From an uncultured Eubacteriales bacterium (GTDB taxonomy: Bacteria > Bacillota > Clostridia > Lachnospirales > Lachnospiraceae), in assembly GCA_949283695.1 (NCBI GenBank), contig CASDTX010000025.1:62001-126000 (forward strand): a DNA stretch of 64,000 nucleotides, given 5' to 3'. A model generated the notes under the pieces. That model saw only the letters and a list, made by a program, of their open reading frames with translations, did no database searches and was not told the origin of the DNA. The stretch's first letter is position 1, and every line of letters starts with the position of its first letter. Below, piece after piece: positions 34,059 to 41,928 of the stretch. The position numbers were made by a program, and so were the translations under genes.

Positions 34059-35645
34059 TTAAAAAGCAACATGAATCAGCACGGAAACTCCGATATCCGC
34101 TGCAAATAATATGCATAGGAGAACAGAGAGCATGATCCTCCGGGGACGCCCGAGCTTCATGAATCTTGCGGTCCATCTGGGCGCCAAATAATAGAGGAAT
34201 GCGCAGCCCAGCAAGGCATAGGTGACGGAACCTCCGAGGTATACGCGTCCATTGATATTCAGGAGGAATGCGCTGTAATCCAGTGGCATGAATCCAAAGG
34301 CCATATCAAAGGCAAAGCTGCTGAGGTACTGCAGGATCGAGTACAGGAGAAAGCAGCTGAAGAAGACGGCCGCAGGCTGTTTCAGCAGCGGCTTCATGCC
34401 AAGGAGAAGGAGAACGCCGTAAATGCCGTACAGCGGAATCCAAGGACCGAAGAGAACGATCTGGTCCTCCAGGGTCCCGGTTCGCATCAGCTGCAGAAGC
34501 GTTTCCAGCAGCCAGCCGAAAACAGAGAACGAGAAAAACAGGAAAATATAAGAAAATATATCATACTTCCGGTCAGGTTTCACCATACTGCGCACAGCTT
34601 TCAATGGAGGCTGCACGGAGAAGAGGAATACCGGATACTGTTCCGGCGCGAAGTAAGAAATCTGCGTATAGGGTCCCTGAGAATCATCGTAGAGTGCTTT
34701 GTTGATCAGCAGCTCGTCTTCGGATGGGACATGTTCCAGGTAAGAATCGTTCAGGAGCTCATAGCGCGCAGAACGAGACAGTACATAATTTCTGCGCAGG
34801 ACAGCGTAGAGTTCTGCCCGGCATCCGGACTGATAGGGAATGACAAATATAAGATCCAGAAGTCCCAGGGTAAAAAGCGACAGGATCTGCCATCCGAGGA
34901 AAGACAGATCAAGGAGGAAAAACTTCCGCTTATGATGCCGTATGAGCTGTTTGGATAAGAAAAAAGCGTCTCTGCGGCTGATTTTGGGATTTTCCGCCAG
35001 GATATATGGGATGAGAATATATTCGTAGTGCTTGATCACGCCGCCGATCACCGTCAGGTTCCATAAGAACTGAAAGAAAGAACGGCAGACCATGACCCAG
35101 GCAGGATTGGAAATGCAGCGAAGTTTGTACAGAAAAAAAATCTTCGAGACAGAGGTCTGAGGATAGTTGCGGTTTTCAAGAAAATAGCGTTTCTCTCCGA
35201 CCTGCAGAATATTATTGACAAAAATCATGTACAGGAGCAGCACAAGGATCCCCAGTGCGGAAAATACAGCGGGAACACTGCTGCGGTTCGTAAAAAATGC
35301 ATTCACAGTCCTCAGGATCGTAAAGAATACGGACAGATTCGTGGAAAACAGGTCAACAGCGAAAGAGCTGATATGAGCAGCTGCACCGCGGAACAGTCCG
35401 GCAAGGGCTGTATCTCCGAGAAAATAAGTAATCGTCTGTTCAATGACTTCAGAATTAGGAAGAGGAAGCGAAAAAACCGCATCCTCATATCCGGCGGAGT
35501 TGGAATCCTGAAGGCTGAAGAATGTGGTCGATACGGGGTAAGAAGATGTAAGCACAGCAATAAGGAAACAGACGGAGATGATTCTCCAGTAGCTCTGCTT
35601 CATAGACGCGCGCGCTTTCTTTTTTAAGATTCGTCTCTTCCACAT
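34059..35645 (-). CDS. Membrane protein: DUF975-type domain fused to a CmpB-like (ABC type IV) domain
   Basis: 528 residues from the ATG that follows GGAGG by 7 bases; an upstream in-frame TTG inside a repeat A copy is rejected. The N-terminal two thirds have about five membrane segments and the SRRDAFFLSKQLIRHHKRKFF motif area of DUF975 proteins. From about residue 385 a second membrane domain with FSVFGWLLETL, FGPWIPLYGIYG and YLGGSV resembles the predicted ABC type IV (CmpB) family. Function is not known for either domain. Confidence 0.8.
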   Translation of the reverse strand: MWKRRILKKKARASMKQSYWRIISVCFLIAVLTSSYPVSTTFFSLQDSNSAGYEDAVFSLPLPNSEVIEQTITYFLGDTALAGLFRGAAAHISSFAVDLFSTNLSVFFTILRTVNAFFTNRSSVPAVFSALGILVLLLYMIFVNNILQVGEKRYFLENRNYPQTSVSKIFFLYKLRCISNPAWVMVCRSFFQFLWNLTVIGGVIKHYEYILIPYILAENPKISRRDAFFLSKQLIRHHKRKFFLLDLSFLGWQILSLFTLGLLDLIFVIPYQSGCRAELYAVLRRNYVLSRSARYELLNDSYLEHVPSEDELLINKALYDDSQGPYTQISYFAPEQYPVFLFSVQPPLKAVRSMVKPDRKYDIFSYIFLFFSFSVFGWLLETLLQLMRTGTLEDQIVLFGPWIPLYGIYGVLLLLGMKPLLKQPAAVFFSCFLLYSILQYLSSFAFDMAFGFMPLDYSAFLLNINGRVYLGGSVTYALLGCAFLYYLAPRWTARFMKLGRPRRIMLSVLLCILFAADIGVSVLIHVAF

Positions 35646-35686
35646 GTGGGATTCCTCCATAGAAATTATGGGCCAAAGTGCTTTCT

Positions 35687-35706
35687 GCCTGTACACTGAC
35701 GCTGTC
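35687..35706 (-). repeat. Repeat A copy upstream of the DUF975-type gene
   Basis: Minus strand GACAGCGTCAGTGTACAGGC contains the exact GCGTCAGTGTAC core. It lies between promoter and ribosome site of the minus-strand gene. Confidence 0.75.
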
Positions 35707-35721
35707 AACCGATAATAGTCT

Positions 35722-35750
35722 ATTATAGTTTATTCACATATGATTTGCAA
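35722..35750 (-). promoter_or_regulatory. Promoter of the DUF975-type gene
   Basis: Minus strand TTGCAA (35750-35745) and TATAAT (35727-35722), spacer 17 bases. It faces away from the XRE promoter 60 bases off. Confidence 0.65.
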
Positions 35751-35797
35751 GCAGACAACGAAGCACCGTGCAGCAGTCTAAAATAAGGCTAAAACAA

Positions 35798-35857
35798 ATG
35801 TAAAGTTGACTTGACAAAATATGTAAAGTGTACTATACTCTAAATGTAAAGTTAACT
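35798..35857 (+). promoter_or_regulatory. XRE operon promoter within three 23-bp-phased repeats
   Basis: ATGTAAAGTTGACT, ATGTAAAGTGTACT and ATGTAAAGTTAACT start at 35798, 35821 and 35844, exactly 23 bases apart. The promoter TTGACA (35811-35816) and TATACT (35834-35839), spacer 17, lies among them. The layout fits a repressor binding three sites that cover the promoter, most simply the XRE protein encoded 20 bases downstream. Confidence 0.8.
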
Positions 35858-35877
35858 ATACAAAAGGAGATGAAGCC

Positions 35878-36090
35878 GTGCAGAATCGGATTCATGAGCT
35901 GCGCAGACAGCGCAGGATTACACAAAATGAGCTGGCAGAAGCCGTGGAAGTGACCCGGCAGACGATTATTTCCCTGGAAAACGGGAAATATAATGCGTCG
36001 CTCATATTGGCACATAAGATCGCGCAGTATTTTGGGATGGCGATCGAGGATATTTTCATTTTTGACAAAGAGGAGGAAAACATATGTTGA
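35878..36090 (+). CDS. XRE-family transcriptional regulator (Cro/CI HTH)
   Basis: 70 residues, a bare helix-turn-helix domain: RIHELRRQRRITQNELAEAV, then VTRQTIISLENGKYNASLILAHKIAQYFG and IEDIFIFD. It starts with GTG after AAAAGGAGATG. Similar small regulators are paired with a membrane protein that they control, as here (the next gene overlaps by 7 bases). Autoregulation through the upstream repeats is likely but inferred. Confidence 0.93.
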   Translation: MQNRIHELRRQRRITQNELAEAVEVTRQTIISLENGKYNASLILAHKIAQYFGMAIEDIFIFDKEEENIC

Positions 36091-36566
36091 TGAAGCTGGC
36101 TTTTAATGGTGCTGGGACGGATGAAGAATTCAGGAAAAAACTGGATGTGAGACAGCGGATACTATTGGCGGAAACTCTGATGGGGGTACTTGGGATTGCG
36201 TCCGGGATCCTGATGATGATCATAGGGCCTCAGGTGGAGAAAACAGCATTTCTGGCAGGTCTGTACTGTGGGATCGGGTCGGTGGCAGTCGTGGTCGGCG
36301 GAATAAATCTGCGGAAGATCCAGAAGATGAGGAAGGATGAGGCATTGCTGCACAGGGAGCGAATCAAGGAGAGCGATGAAAGGAGCTCAGAGATTGCGAA
36401 GCAGGCAGCGGCAGCCTCTGTTCTGATCTTCCTGTTTTTTATGCTGGCAGCGATTATCGTATCCGGGTTCTTCAGCATGCAGATATTCTGGACATTATGG
36501 GGAACAACGATCGGGCTGTGTGTGATTGTAAAACTCACGGAACTCTATTATAAAAAGAATATGTAG
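36084..36566 (+). CDS. Small membrane protein paired with XRE regulator
   Basis: 160 residues with about four membrane segments: two near 30-80 and two near 110-155, separated by a charged loop rich in Lys, Arg and Glu (MRKDEALLHRERIKESDERS). I know no function; such proteins commonly follow short XRE genes in Firmicutes. AGGAGG lies within the end of the regulator gene. Its TAG stop shares a G with the start of a repeat A copy. Confidence 0.8.
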   Translation: MLMKLAFNGAGTDEEFRKKLDVRQRILLAETLMGVLGIASGILMMIIGPQVEKTAFLAGLYCGIGSVAVVVGGINLRKIQKMRKDEALLHRERIKESDERSSEIAKQAAAASVLIFLFFMLAAIIVSGFFSMQIFWTLWGTTIGLCVIVKLTELYYKKNM

Positions 36567-36589
36567 CGTCAGTGTACAAGGGGCAGCAC
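36566..36589 (+). repeat. Repeat A copy abutting a stop codon
   Basis: GCGTCAGTGTACAAGGGGCA followed by GCAC. The stop TAG of the preceding gene reads straight into it (TAGCGTC). This is the copy closest to the apparent consensus. Confidence 0.9.
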
Positions 36590-36634
36590 GCCTCAAATCA
36601 CCGAAATTCCTGCGGGAAACGGCGGCAGATCAGG

Positions 36635-36674
36635 GCACGAAGCCATGCATCATTGCGGATGCATGGCTTCGTGC
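36635..36674. terminator. 17-bp perfect hairpin overlapping the DUF3783 stop
   Basis: GCACGAAGCCATGCATC (36635-36651) pairs perfectly with GATGCATGGCTTCGTGC (36658-36674), loop 6 bases. Its right arm codes for the last residues of the minus-strand gene. There is no long T-run. Confidence 0.6.
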
Positions 36675-37027
36675 TCTTTGCGGATCTCCTCGAAACATTC
36701 CGGTGCAGTCCACGTACTGTTGGTCGGCGTAAGGATCGCCTTATAAGGAAACGGACCGGCGCCGCATCTGCGAAGGGCGGCCAGCGCCTGATTGAGCCTG
36801 CTGTCACTTAAGAAGCAGAAGACAAACAAGGTATCCGGAAGTTCCGGTCCGGCGTACTGCTCTTCTGAGGGAGTCAGATCCTTCATGCCGGCGAGGACTC
36901 CCAGCGGCTGGCTGTAGTCATCCGGCTGAATCCGTTTCAGACGGATCCGGAGCGGGAACAGCGCCATCTCGATTTTTAAGAGACGATCTTTGTCCGGCGG
37001 ATTGAAAAGCAAGATAGATTCTTTCAT
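36650..37027 (-). CDS. DUF3783-family protein
   Basis: 125 residues from the ATG preceded by CAGGAGAGG; an in-frame start 45 bases upstream lacks such a site. It begins KESILLFNPPDKD, contains LTPSEEQYAGPELPDT and VFCFLSDSRLNQAL in the middle and ends YKAILTPTNSTWTAPE followed by a Glu/His tail. The family is small, cytoplasmic and of unknown function. The gene lies between inverted copies of repeat A (36566-36589 and 37086-37097), which bracket it closely. Confidence 0.8.
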   Translation of the reverse strand: MKESILLFNPPDKDRLLKIEMALFPLRIRLKRIQPDDYSQPLGVLAGMKDLTPSEEQYAGPELPDTLFVFCFLSDSRLNQALAALRRCGAGPFPYKAILTPTNSTWTAPECFEEIRKEHEAMHPQ

Positions 37028-37074
37028 AATATAACCTCTCCTGTTCTGATGATCTTCTTGATAAGGGCGCATCG

Positions 37075-37097
37075 GTGTACAAGGTACACTGACGCTG
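37075..37097 (-). repeat. Repeat A copy, inverted relative to 36566
   Basis: Minus strand GCGTCAGTGTAC (37097-37086) matches the core exactly; adjoining bases GTGTACAAGG on the plus strand (37077-37086) make a small palindrome. It lies upstream of the DUF3783 gene. Confidence 0.75.
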
Positions 37098-37170
37098 TCC
37101 TCATTTTAGATCAGAAACAGAGAAAATGGAAGGGCAGATTCGCGACCGGTACATATAATAAATACAGAAC

Positions 37171-37209
37171 AGTTACCGTTCACAGGAGCGCCATTCTTGA
37201 ACGGTAACT
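37171..37209. repeat. Repeat B, copy 2, complete palindrome
   Basis: AGTTACCGTTCA (37171-37182) and TGAACGGTAACT (37198-37209) are perfect reverse complements with a 15-base loop. Left arm and loop are identical to the cbiA 3' end copy. CTACCGACGCT, a repeat A-like end, follows directly (37208-37218). Confidence 0.9.
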
Positions 37210-37298
37210 ACCGACGCTGCCGCCGTGTGAGGCGGGAATGGACGGCATCAGATCTGTGAGAAGGCGGTGAGGCTGTGATGAAGAAAGGGGTGGAATCT

Positions 37299-37553
37299 GT
37301 GAGAATGTGTGAATTGAGGCAAAAGGAAGTGATTAACGTATGCAGCGGCAGGCGTCTGGGATGTATTATTGACATAGAGATCAATATGTGCAGCGGAGAG
37401 GTGGAGGCAATCATCGTGCCGGGGCCGGGGAAGATCTGCGGATTCCTGGGGACAGACTGTGAATATGTCATTCCTTTTCGGTGTATCTGCAAGACCGGGC
37501 CGGATATTATTCTGGTGGAGATTCAGGAAGAAAAGTTTTTGCAAAAGATATAG
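37299..37553 (+). CDS. YlmC/YmxH-family PRC-barrel protein
   Basis: 84 residues from the GTG at 37299, chosen because AAAGGGGTGG lies about 8 bases before it and homologues start MRxSEL; a longer start at 37275 is possible. CELRQKEVINVCSGRRLG and DIEINMCSGEVEAIIVPG give the PRC-barrel. Members are linked to sporulation in clostridia and bacilli, but the biochemical role is unknown. Upstream 270 bases hold repeats A and B only. Confidence 0.88.
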   Translation: MRMCELRQKEVINVCSGRRLGCIIDIEINMCSGEVEAIIVPGPGKICGFLGTDCEYVIPFRCICKTGPDIILVEIQEEKFLQKI

Positions 37554-37567
37554 TGATTGTGTATAAT
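37539..37567 (+). promoter_or_regulatory. Promoter of nrdR
   Basis: TTGCAA (37539-37544) and TATAAT (37562-37567) with a 17-base spacer, placed within the end of the YlmC-like gene. Confidence 0.65.
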
Positions 37568-37620
37568 GAACGCAGCAGGCAAGTACAGTGATGCAAATGA
37601 AGAGAAAGGCGGAAAAAGGT

Positions 37621-38070
37621 ATGAAATGTCCATATTGCGGAAACCCGGACACAAGAGTCATTGATTCCCGACCGGCGGAGGACAAAAGCTCGATCCGCAG
37701 GAGACGTTCCTGTGATGAATGCGGGAGAAGATTTACGACGTATGAGAAGGTGGAGACGATTCCCCTGATCGTAATTAAGAAGGACAATAACCGGGAGCAG
37801 TATCAGCGATCCAAGATCGAACAAGGTGTGTTAAGCGCATGCTATAAACGCCCGGTTCCGGCGGAGGCGATCCAGCAGACGCTTGACGCGATCGAACTGG
37901 AGATTTTCAACCGCGAGGAAAAAGAGATCCCGAGCAGCGTGATCGGCGAGATTGTCATGGAGAAACTGAAAGATCTGGATCCGGTTGCGTATGTACGTTT
38001 TGCATCCGTGTACAGAGAATTTAAAGATGTGAATACATTTATGGACGAGCTTAAGAAATTTCTGCAGTGA
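37621..38070 (+). CDS. nrdR: Transcriptional repressor NrdR
   Basis: 149 residues, standard length, from the ATG that gives MKCPYCGNPDTRVIDSR; the frame is open further up but lacks a site. The zinc ribbon has CPYC at 3-6 and CDECGRRF near 31; an ATP-cone follows (ERVETIPLIVIKKD-like, then EIVMEKLKDLDPVAYVRFASVY). NrdR senses (d)ATP and represses ribonucleotide reductase genes, which are not in the window. Confidence 0.96.
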   Translation: MKCPYCGNPDTRVIDSRPAEDKSSIRRRRSCDECGRRFTTYEKVETIPLIVIKKDNNREQYQRSKIEQGVLSACYKRPVPAEAIQQTLDAIELEIFNREEKEIPSSVIGEIVMEKLKDLDPVAYVRFASVYREFKDVNTFMDELKKFLQ

Positions 38071-38091
38071 GGCAGGGAGCAGTGAGAACAG

Positions 38092-38829
38092 ATGCGGACT
38101 TACAAACTGACAATCGCCTATGACGGAACCCGCTATCAGGGATGGCAGCGGCAGGGAAATACGGATCGTACCATCCAGGGCATCCTGGAACGCACGATCT
38201 CGGAACTGGCCGGATACTCTGTAGAAGTGAACGGTTCCGGGCGCACAGATGCAGGAGTTCACGCGAAAGGCCAGACCGCCAGCGTTGTACTATCCGGGAA
38301 AGCGGAGGAAGGGTTCTTCACAGAGCGGCTGAACGCGCTGCTTCCGCCGGATATCCGCATCCTGGAGGCCAATCTGGTGAGAAACGGATTTCACGCCAGG
38401 AAGAGCGCGGTTGGGAAAACATATGAATATTATATTGATACCCGTGAGAAACCAGACGTTTTCACACGGAGATATTCTTATCATTTCCCGCACAGACTGG
38501 ATCTCGGAGCGATGCGGGAGGCAGCCGGGTATCTGACCGGGACACATGAATTTGCGGGATATACAGATAAAAAGGAAGACATGTCCACAAATCGGACGAT
38601 CTATGCTATAATAGTCAGCGGACAAGGCGGCAGGGTATGCCTTCAGTATGAAGGAACAGGATTCCTCTATCATATGGTGCGGATCCTGACAGGTACTCTG
38701 CTGGAAGTGGGAACATCTGCGCGCACTCCTGAGAGTGTGATGGATGCTCTTAAGACAAAAGACCGGAGCCGGGCAGGATTCCTCGCTCCGGCGGAAGGGC
38801 TGTTCCTGCGGGAAGTGCGTTATGACTGA
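38092..38829 (+). CDS. truA: tRNA pseudouridine synthase A (TruA)
   Basis: 245 residues. The catalytic Asp is residue 53 in GSGRTDAGVHAKGQ; KLTIAYDGTRYQGWQRQ at the start and FHARKSAVGKTYEYYI later are family blocks. It isomerises uridines 38-40 in the anticodon arm of tRNAs. It begins 21 bases after nrdR and probably shares its transcript, ending at the hairpin at 38837. Confidence 0.96.
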   Translation: MRTYKLTIAYDGTRYQGWQRQGNTDRTIQGILERTISELAGYSVEVNGSGRTDAGVHAKGQTASVVLSGKAEEGFFTERLNALLPPDIRILEANLVRNGFHARKSAVGKTYEYYIDTREKPDVFTRRYSYHFPHRLDLGAMREAAGYLTGTHEFAGYTDKKEDMSTNRTIYAIIVSGQGGRVCLQYEGTGFLYHMVRILTGTLLEVGTSARTPESVMDALKTKDRSRAGFLAPAEGLFLREVRYD

Positions 38830-38836
38830 GGAAGCG

Positions 38837-38864
38837 GGACAGATCTGGAAGGATCTGTCCTTTG
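38837..38864 (+). terminator. Terminator after truA
   Basis: GGACAGATC (38837-38845) pairs with GATCTGTCC (38852-38860), followed by TTTG. Confidence 0.7.
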
Positions 38865-38887
38865 TTAGTTATACGGGGAGGTAATGA

Positions 38888-39640
38888 ATGAAACTGATAT
38901 CATGGAATGTAAACGGCCTCAGGGCTTGTGTTCAGAAAGGATTCCTGGACTTTTTCCAAGAGGCAGATGCGGATATCTTCTGCGTCCAGGAGACGAAGAT
39001 GCAGGAAGGACAGCTGACACTGGACCTTCCGGGTTATTATCAATATTGGAATTACGCGGTGAAAAAGGGATATTCCGGCACTGCGGTATTTACGAAGAAA
39101 GAGCCCCTCTCAGTGGCATATGGCATCGGGATGGAAGAACATGACCAGGAAGGCCGTGTGATCACCTGTGAGTTTGAAGACTTCTATTTTGTGACGGTCT
39201 ATACGCCGAATTCTCAGAATGAGCTGGCAAGACTGGATTACCGGATGAAGTGGGAGGATGATTTCCGCGGGTACCTGAAGACGCTGGAAGAGAAGAAACC
39301 TGTGATTGTCACCGGAGATATGAACGTGGCACACGAGGAGATTGATCTGAAGAATCCGAAGACCAACCGGAAGAACGCGGGCTTTACGGATGAAGAACGG
39401 CAGAAATTCACAGAACTTCTCAATGCGGGATTTATTGATACGTTCCGGTATTTTTATCCGGATCAGGAAGGGATTTACTCCTGGTGGTCCTACCGGTTCA
39501 GCGCCCGTGCCAAGAACGCAGGGTGGCGCATTGACTATTTCTGTGTGTCCAGGTGCCTGGAGGACAGGCTTGCGGATGCAAAGATACTGACAGACATTAT
39601 GGGATCTGACCACTGTCCGGTGGAACTGGATCTTAAATAA
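38888..39640 (+). CDS. Exodeoxyribonuclease III (ExoA/XthA)
   Basis: 250 residues of the EEP fold. Metal and catalytic blocks: [10 protein letters not shown] (5-14), QETKMQEGQ near 35, [12 protein letters not shown] near 110, [13 protein letters not shown] near 145 and [10 protein letters not shown] at the end. It cuts at abasic sites and digests 3' ends during base-excision repair. GGGGAGG lies 5 bases before the ATG. Confidence 0.95.
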   Translation: MKLISWNVNGLRACVQKGFLDFFQEADADIFCVQETKMQEGQLTLDLPGYYQYWNYAVKKGYSGTAVFTKKEPLSVAYGIGMEEHDQEGRVITCEFEDFYFVTVYTPNSQNELARLDYRMKWEDDFRGYLKTLEEKKPVIVTGDMNVAHEEIDLKNPKTNRKNAGFTDEERQKFTELLNAGFIDTFRYFYPDQEGIYSWWSYRFSARAKNAGWRIDYFCVSRCLEDRLADAKILTDIMGSDHCPVELDLK

Positions 39641-39656
39641 GGAGGATGGAACTGAT

Positions 39657-40871
39657 ATGACGAAAATTGATATTATCTCTGGTTTCCTGGGAGCGGGGAA
39701 GACAACGCTGATTAAAAAGCTGCTCGCAGAAGCGTTCACCGGAGAGCAGGTTGTACTGATTGAAAATGAATTCGGCGAGATCGGAATTGACGGAGGATTC
39801 CTGAAGGAGTCGGGCATCGAGATCCGCGAGATGAACTCCGGATGTATCTGCTGTTCGCTTGTAGGTGATTTCGGAAAATCTCTGAGAGAAGTGGTGGACA
39901 CTTACCATCCGGACCGGATCCTGATCGAACCGTCAGGAGTGGGCAAGCTTTCAGACGTGATAAAGGCAGTACAGGACGTGCAGGGAGAGATTGACGCACA
40001 GCTGAACAGCTTCTCTACTGTAGTGGATGTGACGAAGTGCCGGATCTATCGGAAGAACTTCGGAGAGTTCTTCAGCAATCAGATCGAGTATGCCGGAGCG
40101 GTGATCTTAAGCCGTACAGACAAGGCGAAACCGGAGAAGATCGAAGAGGCGGCGGCACTTCTGCGTGAGCTGAATGATAAGGCCCCGTTCATTACGACCC
40201 CGATTGCACAGCTTCCCGGAAAGAAGATCCTGGAGACGATGGAAGCAGGCAAATCACTGGAAGAAGAGCTGCTGGAGGAGATTCTCTGCCCGGAATGCGG
40301 ACATCATCATCCAGAGGGCGAGTGCTGCGGCCATGAGCATGAGCATCAGCACGGCCATGATCATGAGGAGCACGAGCATCACCACGGCCATGATCATGAG
40401 GAGCACGAGCATCACCACGGCCACGATCATGAGGAGCACGAGCATCATCACGGCCACGATCATGAGGAGCACGAGCATCATCACGGCCACGATCATGAGG
40501 AGCACGGCCATCACCACGGCCATGATCACGGCCATGAGGAGTGCTGCGGGCATGACCACAGCCATCATGATCATGCGGGGCATCATCATGCGGATGAAGT
40601 GTTCACCAGCTGGGGCCGGGAGACAATCCGCACATTCACAAAGGAGCAGATCAGTGAGATCTTAAAGCAGCTTGAATCAGACAGCTCTTACGGTGACGTG
40701 CTTCGCGCGAAAGGCATGGTGGCCGGAGCTGACGGGGAATGGATTTATTTTGACATGGTTCCGCAGGAGCATGAGATCCGTACCGGAGCACCGGACTATA
40801 CGGGACGAATCTGTGTGATCGGCGCCGGACTCAACGAAGAGAAGCTGGCGGAGCTGTTCGGCGCGGCGTAA
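39657..40871 (+). CDS. G3E (CobW/ZNG-type) GTPase with long His-rich tract
   Basis: 404 residues. GTPase domain: P-loop GFLGAGKTT (9-17), CICC metal motif (63-66), ENEFGEIGIDG and SRTDKAKPEK. Residues about 214-311 are a His/Asp/Glu tract with five tandem HGHDHEEHEHH-type units; the CobW C-domain follows (SWGRETIRTFTKEQ, then WIYFDMV). These proteins hand Zn or a similar metal to client enzymes; the tract should store or buffer metal. Despite its family name there is no link to the cobalamin operon 22 kb away. A second, divergent G3E gene follows. Confidence 0.92.
   Translation: MTKIDIISGFLGAGKTTLIKKLLAEAFTGEQVVLIENEFGEIGIDGGFLKESGIEIREMNSGCICCSLVGDFGKSLREVVDTYHPDRILIEPSGVGKLSDVIKAVQDVQGEIDAQLNSFSTVVDVTKCRIYRKNFGEFFSNQIEYAGAVILSRTDKAKPEKIEEAAALLRELNDKAPFITTPIAQLPGKKILETMEAGKSLEEELLEEILCPECGHHHPEGECCGHEHEHQHGHDHEEHEHHHGHDHEEHEHHHGHDHEEHEHHHGHDHEEHEHHHGHDHEEHGHHHGHDHGHEECCGHDHSHHDHAGHHHADEVFTSWGRETIRTFTKEQISEILKQLESDSSYGDVLRAKGMVAGADGEWIYFDMVPQEHEIRTGAPDYTGRICVIGAGLNEEKLAELFGAA
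40350..40514 (+). repeat. Five tandem 33-bp repeats coding a His tract
   Basis: Units start at 40350, 40383, 40416, 40449 and 40482 and differ by only a few, mostly silent bases. Each codes 11 residues with five or more His. Copy number probably varies among strains. Confidence 0.92.
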
Positions 40872-40942
40872 GCGAAGCAGAATCGCGGCGGGATCCTGTG
40901 TCGGGATGCCGGGAATTGTTTGAATAACAGGAGAGATAGAAG

Positions 40943-41890
40943 ATGAATGAACCAAATGTAATGGTCTATCTGATGACAGGGTTCCTTGACAGCGGGAAAA
41001 CCCAGTTCCTGAAATTCACTCTGGAACAGGATTATTTCCAGATCGATGGGAAGACGCTTCTGATCCTCTGTGAAGAGGGAGAGGAAGAATATGATCCGAT
41101 GGAGATGCTCAGATATGGGGTTGTGATTGAGCGGCTGGAGGATCAGGAAGATCTGACTGAGGAATGGCTGGAAGAGATGGACCGCAAGCATGAGCCGGAG
41201 CGTGTCGTGATCGAGTATAACGGCATGTGGAAGGTTAGTGACTTTGAGAATATGAAACTGCCGGAAGGATGGGCCATTGAACAGAAGCTCACGACCGTGG
41301 ACGCAAGTACGTTTCAGATGTATCTGGCGAATCTGAAGCCGCTCTTTGTGGAGATGGTGAGAGATGCGGAGCTGGTACTGTTTAACCGGTGCGAGGATAT
41401 GAAACCGCTGGCGGGATACCGCCGGAGCGTGAAGGTAGTCAGCCCTCAGGCGGAAGTGATCTTTGAGGATGAGAACGGTGAGATTGAGAATATTTTTGAG
41501 GACGACGTGCCTTATGACCTGAAGGCTCCGGTGATCGAGATCGCCAAGGAGGATTATGGGATCTGGTATGTGGATATGATGGAGAATCCGGACCGGTATA
41601 AAGGGAAAGTGGTTGAGTTTACAGCCAAGGTCCTGAAGCCGAAATCATTTCCGTCAAAGGTATTTCTGCCCGGACGTATGGCTATGACTTGCTGTGCGGA
41701 CGATACCTCATTTCTCGGGTATGTATGCAGGAGCCCTTATGCACCTAAGCTGAAGCCGGGGGACTGGGTGAAGGTAAGAGCCAGGGTCCGCTTCGCGAAT
41801 CTGTCTGTGTACCGGGGAGAAGGCCCTGTATTGGAGGCAGAAAACGTGGAGCCCGCAGAGCCGATAGAAGAACTGGTATATTTCAATTAA
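40943..41890 (+). CDS. Divergent G3E GTPase fused to a TIGR03943-like domain
   Basis: 315 residues. Residues 1-190 resemble a CobW-type GTPase with P-loop TGFLDSGKT (12-20), but the CxCC metal motif is missing and Glu/Asp are abundant (CEEGEEEYD). Residues about 195-315 contain an OB-like domain (NPDRYKGKVVEFTAKVLKP, then PGRMAMTCCADD and GDWVKVRARV), as found in YcgQ/TIGR03943 proteins that pair with a permease. That permease is not present here. Together with the preceding gene it suggests metal trafficking; a direct function is unknown. Confidence 0.8.
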   Translation: MNEPNVMVYLMTGFLDSGKTQFLKFTLEQDYFQIDGKTLLILCEEGEEEYDPMEMLRYGVVIERLEDQEDLTEEWLEEMDRKHEPERVVIEYNGMWKVSDFENMKLPEGWAIEQKLTTVDASTFQMYLANLKPLFVEMVRDAELVLFNRCEDMKPLAGYRRSVKVVSPQAEVIFEDENGEIENIFEDDVPYDLKAPVIEIAKEDYGIWYVDMMENPDRYKGKVVEFTAKVLKPKSFPSKVFLPGRMAMTCCADDTSFLGYVCRSPYAPKLKPGDWVKVRARVRFANLSVYRGEGPVLEAENVEPAEPIEELVYFN

Positions 41891-41928
41891 TGATACAATC
41901 GTGAATGATACAAAGGAGGTAGTCAGTT

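Noticed and set aside
35646-35708. Upstream TTG start for the DUF975-type protein
   Set aside because: It would translate a repeat A copy; GGAGG points to the ATG at 35645.
40350-40514. Possible CRISPR-like array
   Set aside because: Units are directly adjacent with no spacers and code an in-frame His tract; no cas genes.
39657-40871. CobW as a cobalamin-pathway cobalt chaperone
   Set aside because: The family name is misleading here: the gene lies 22 kb from the cob operon and the His tract with CxCC points to general metal delivery.
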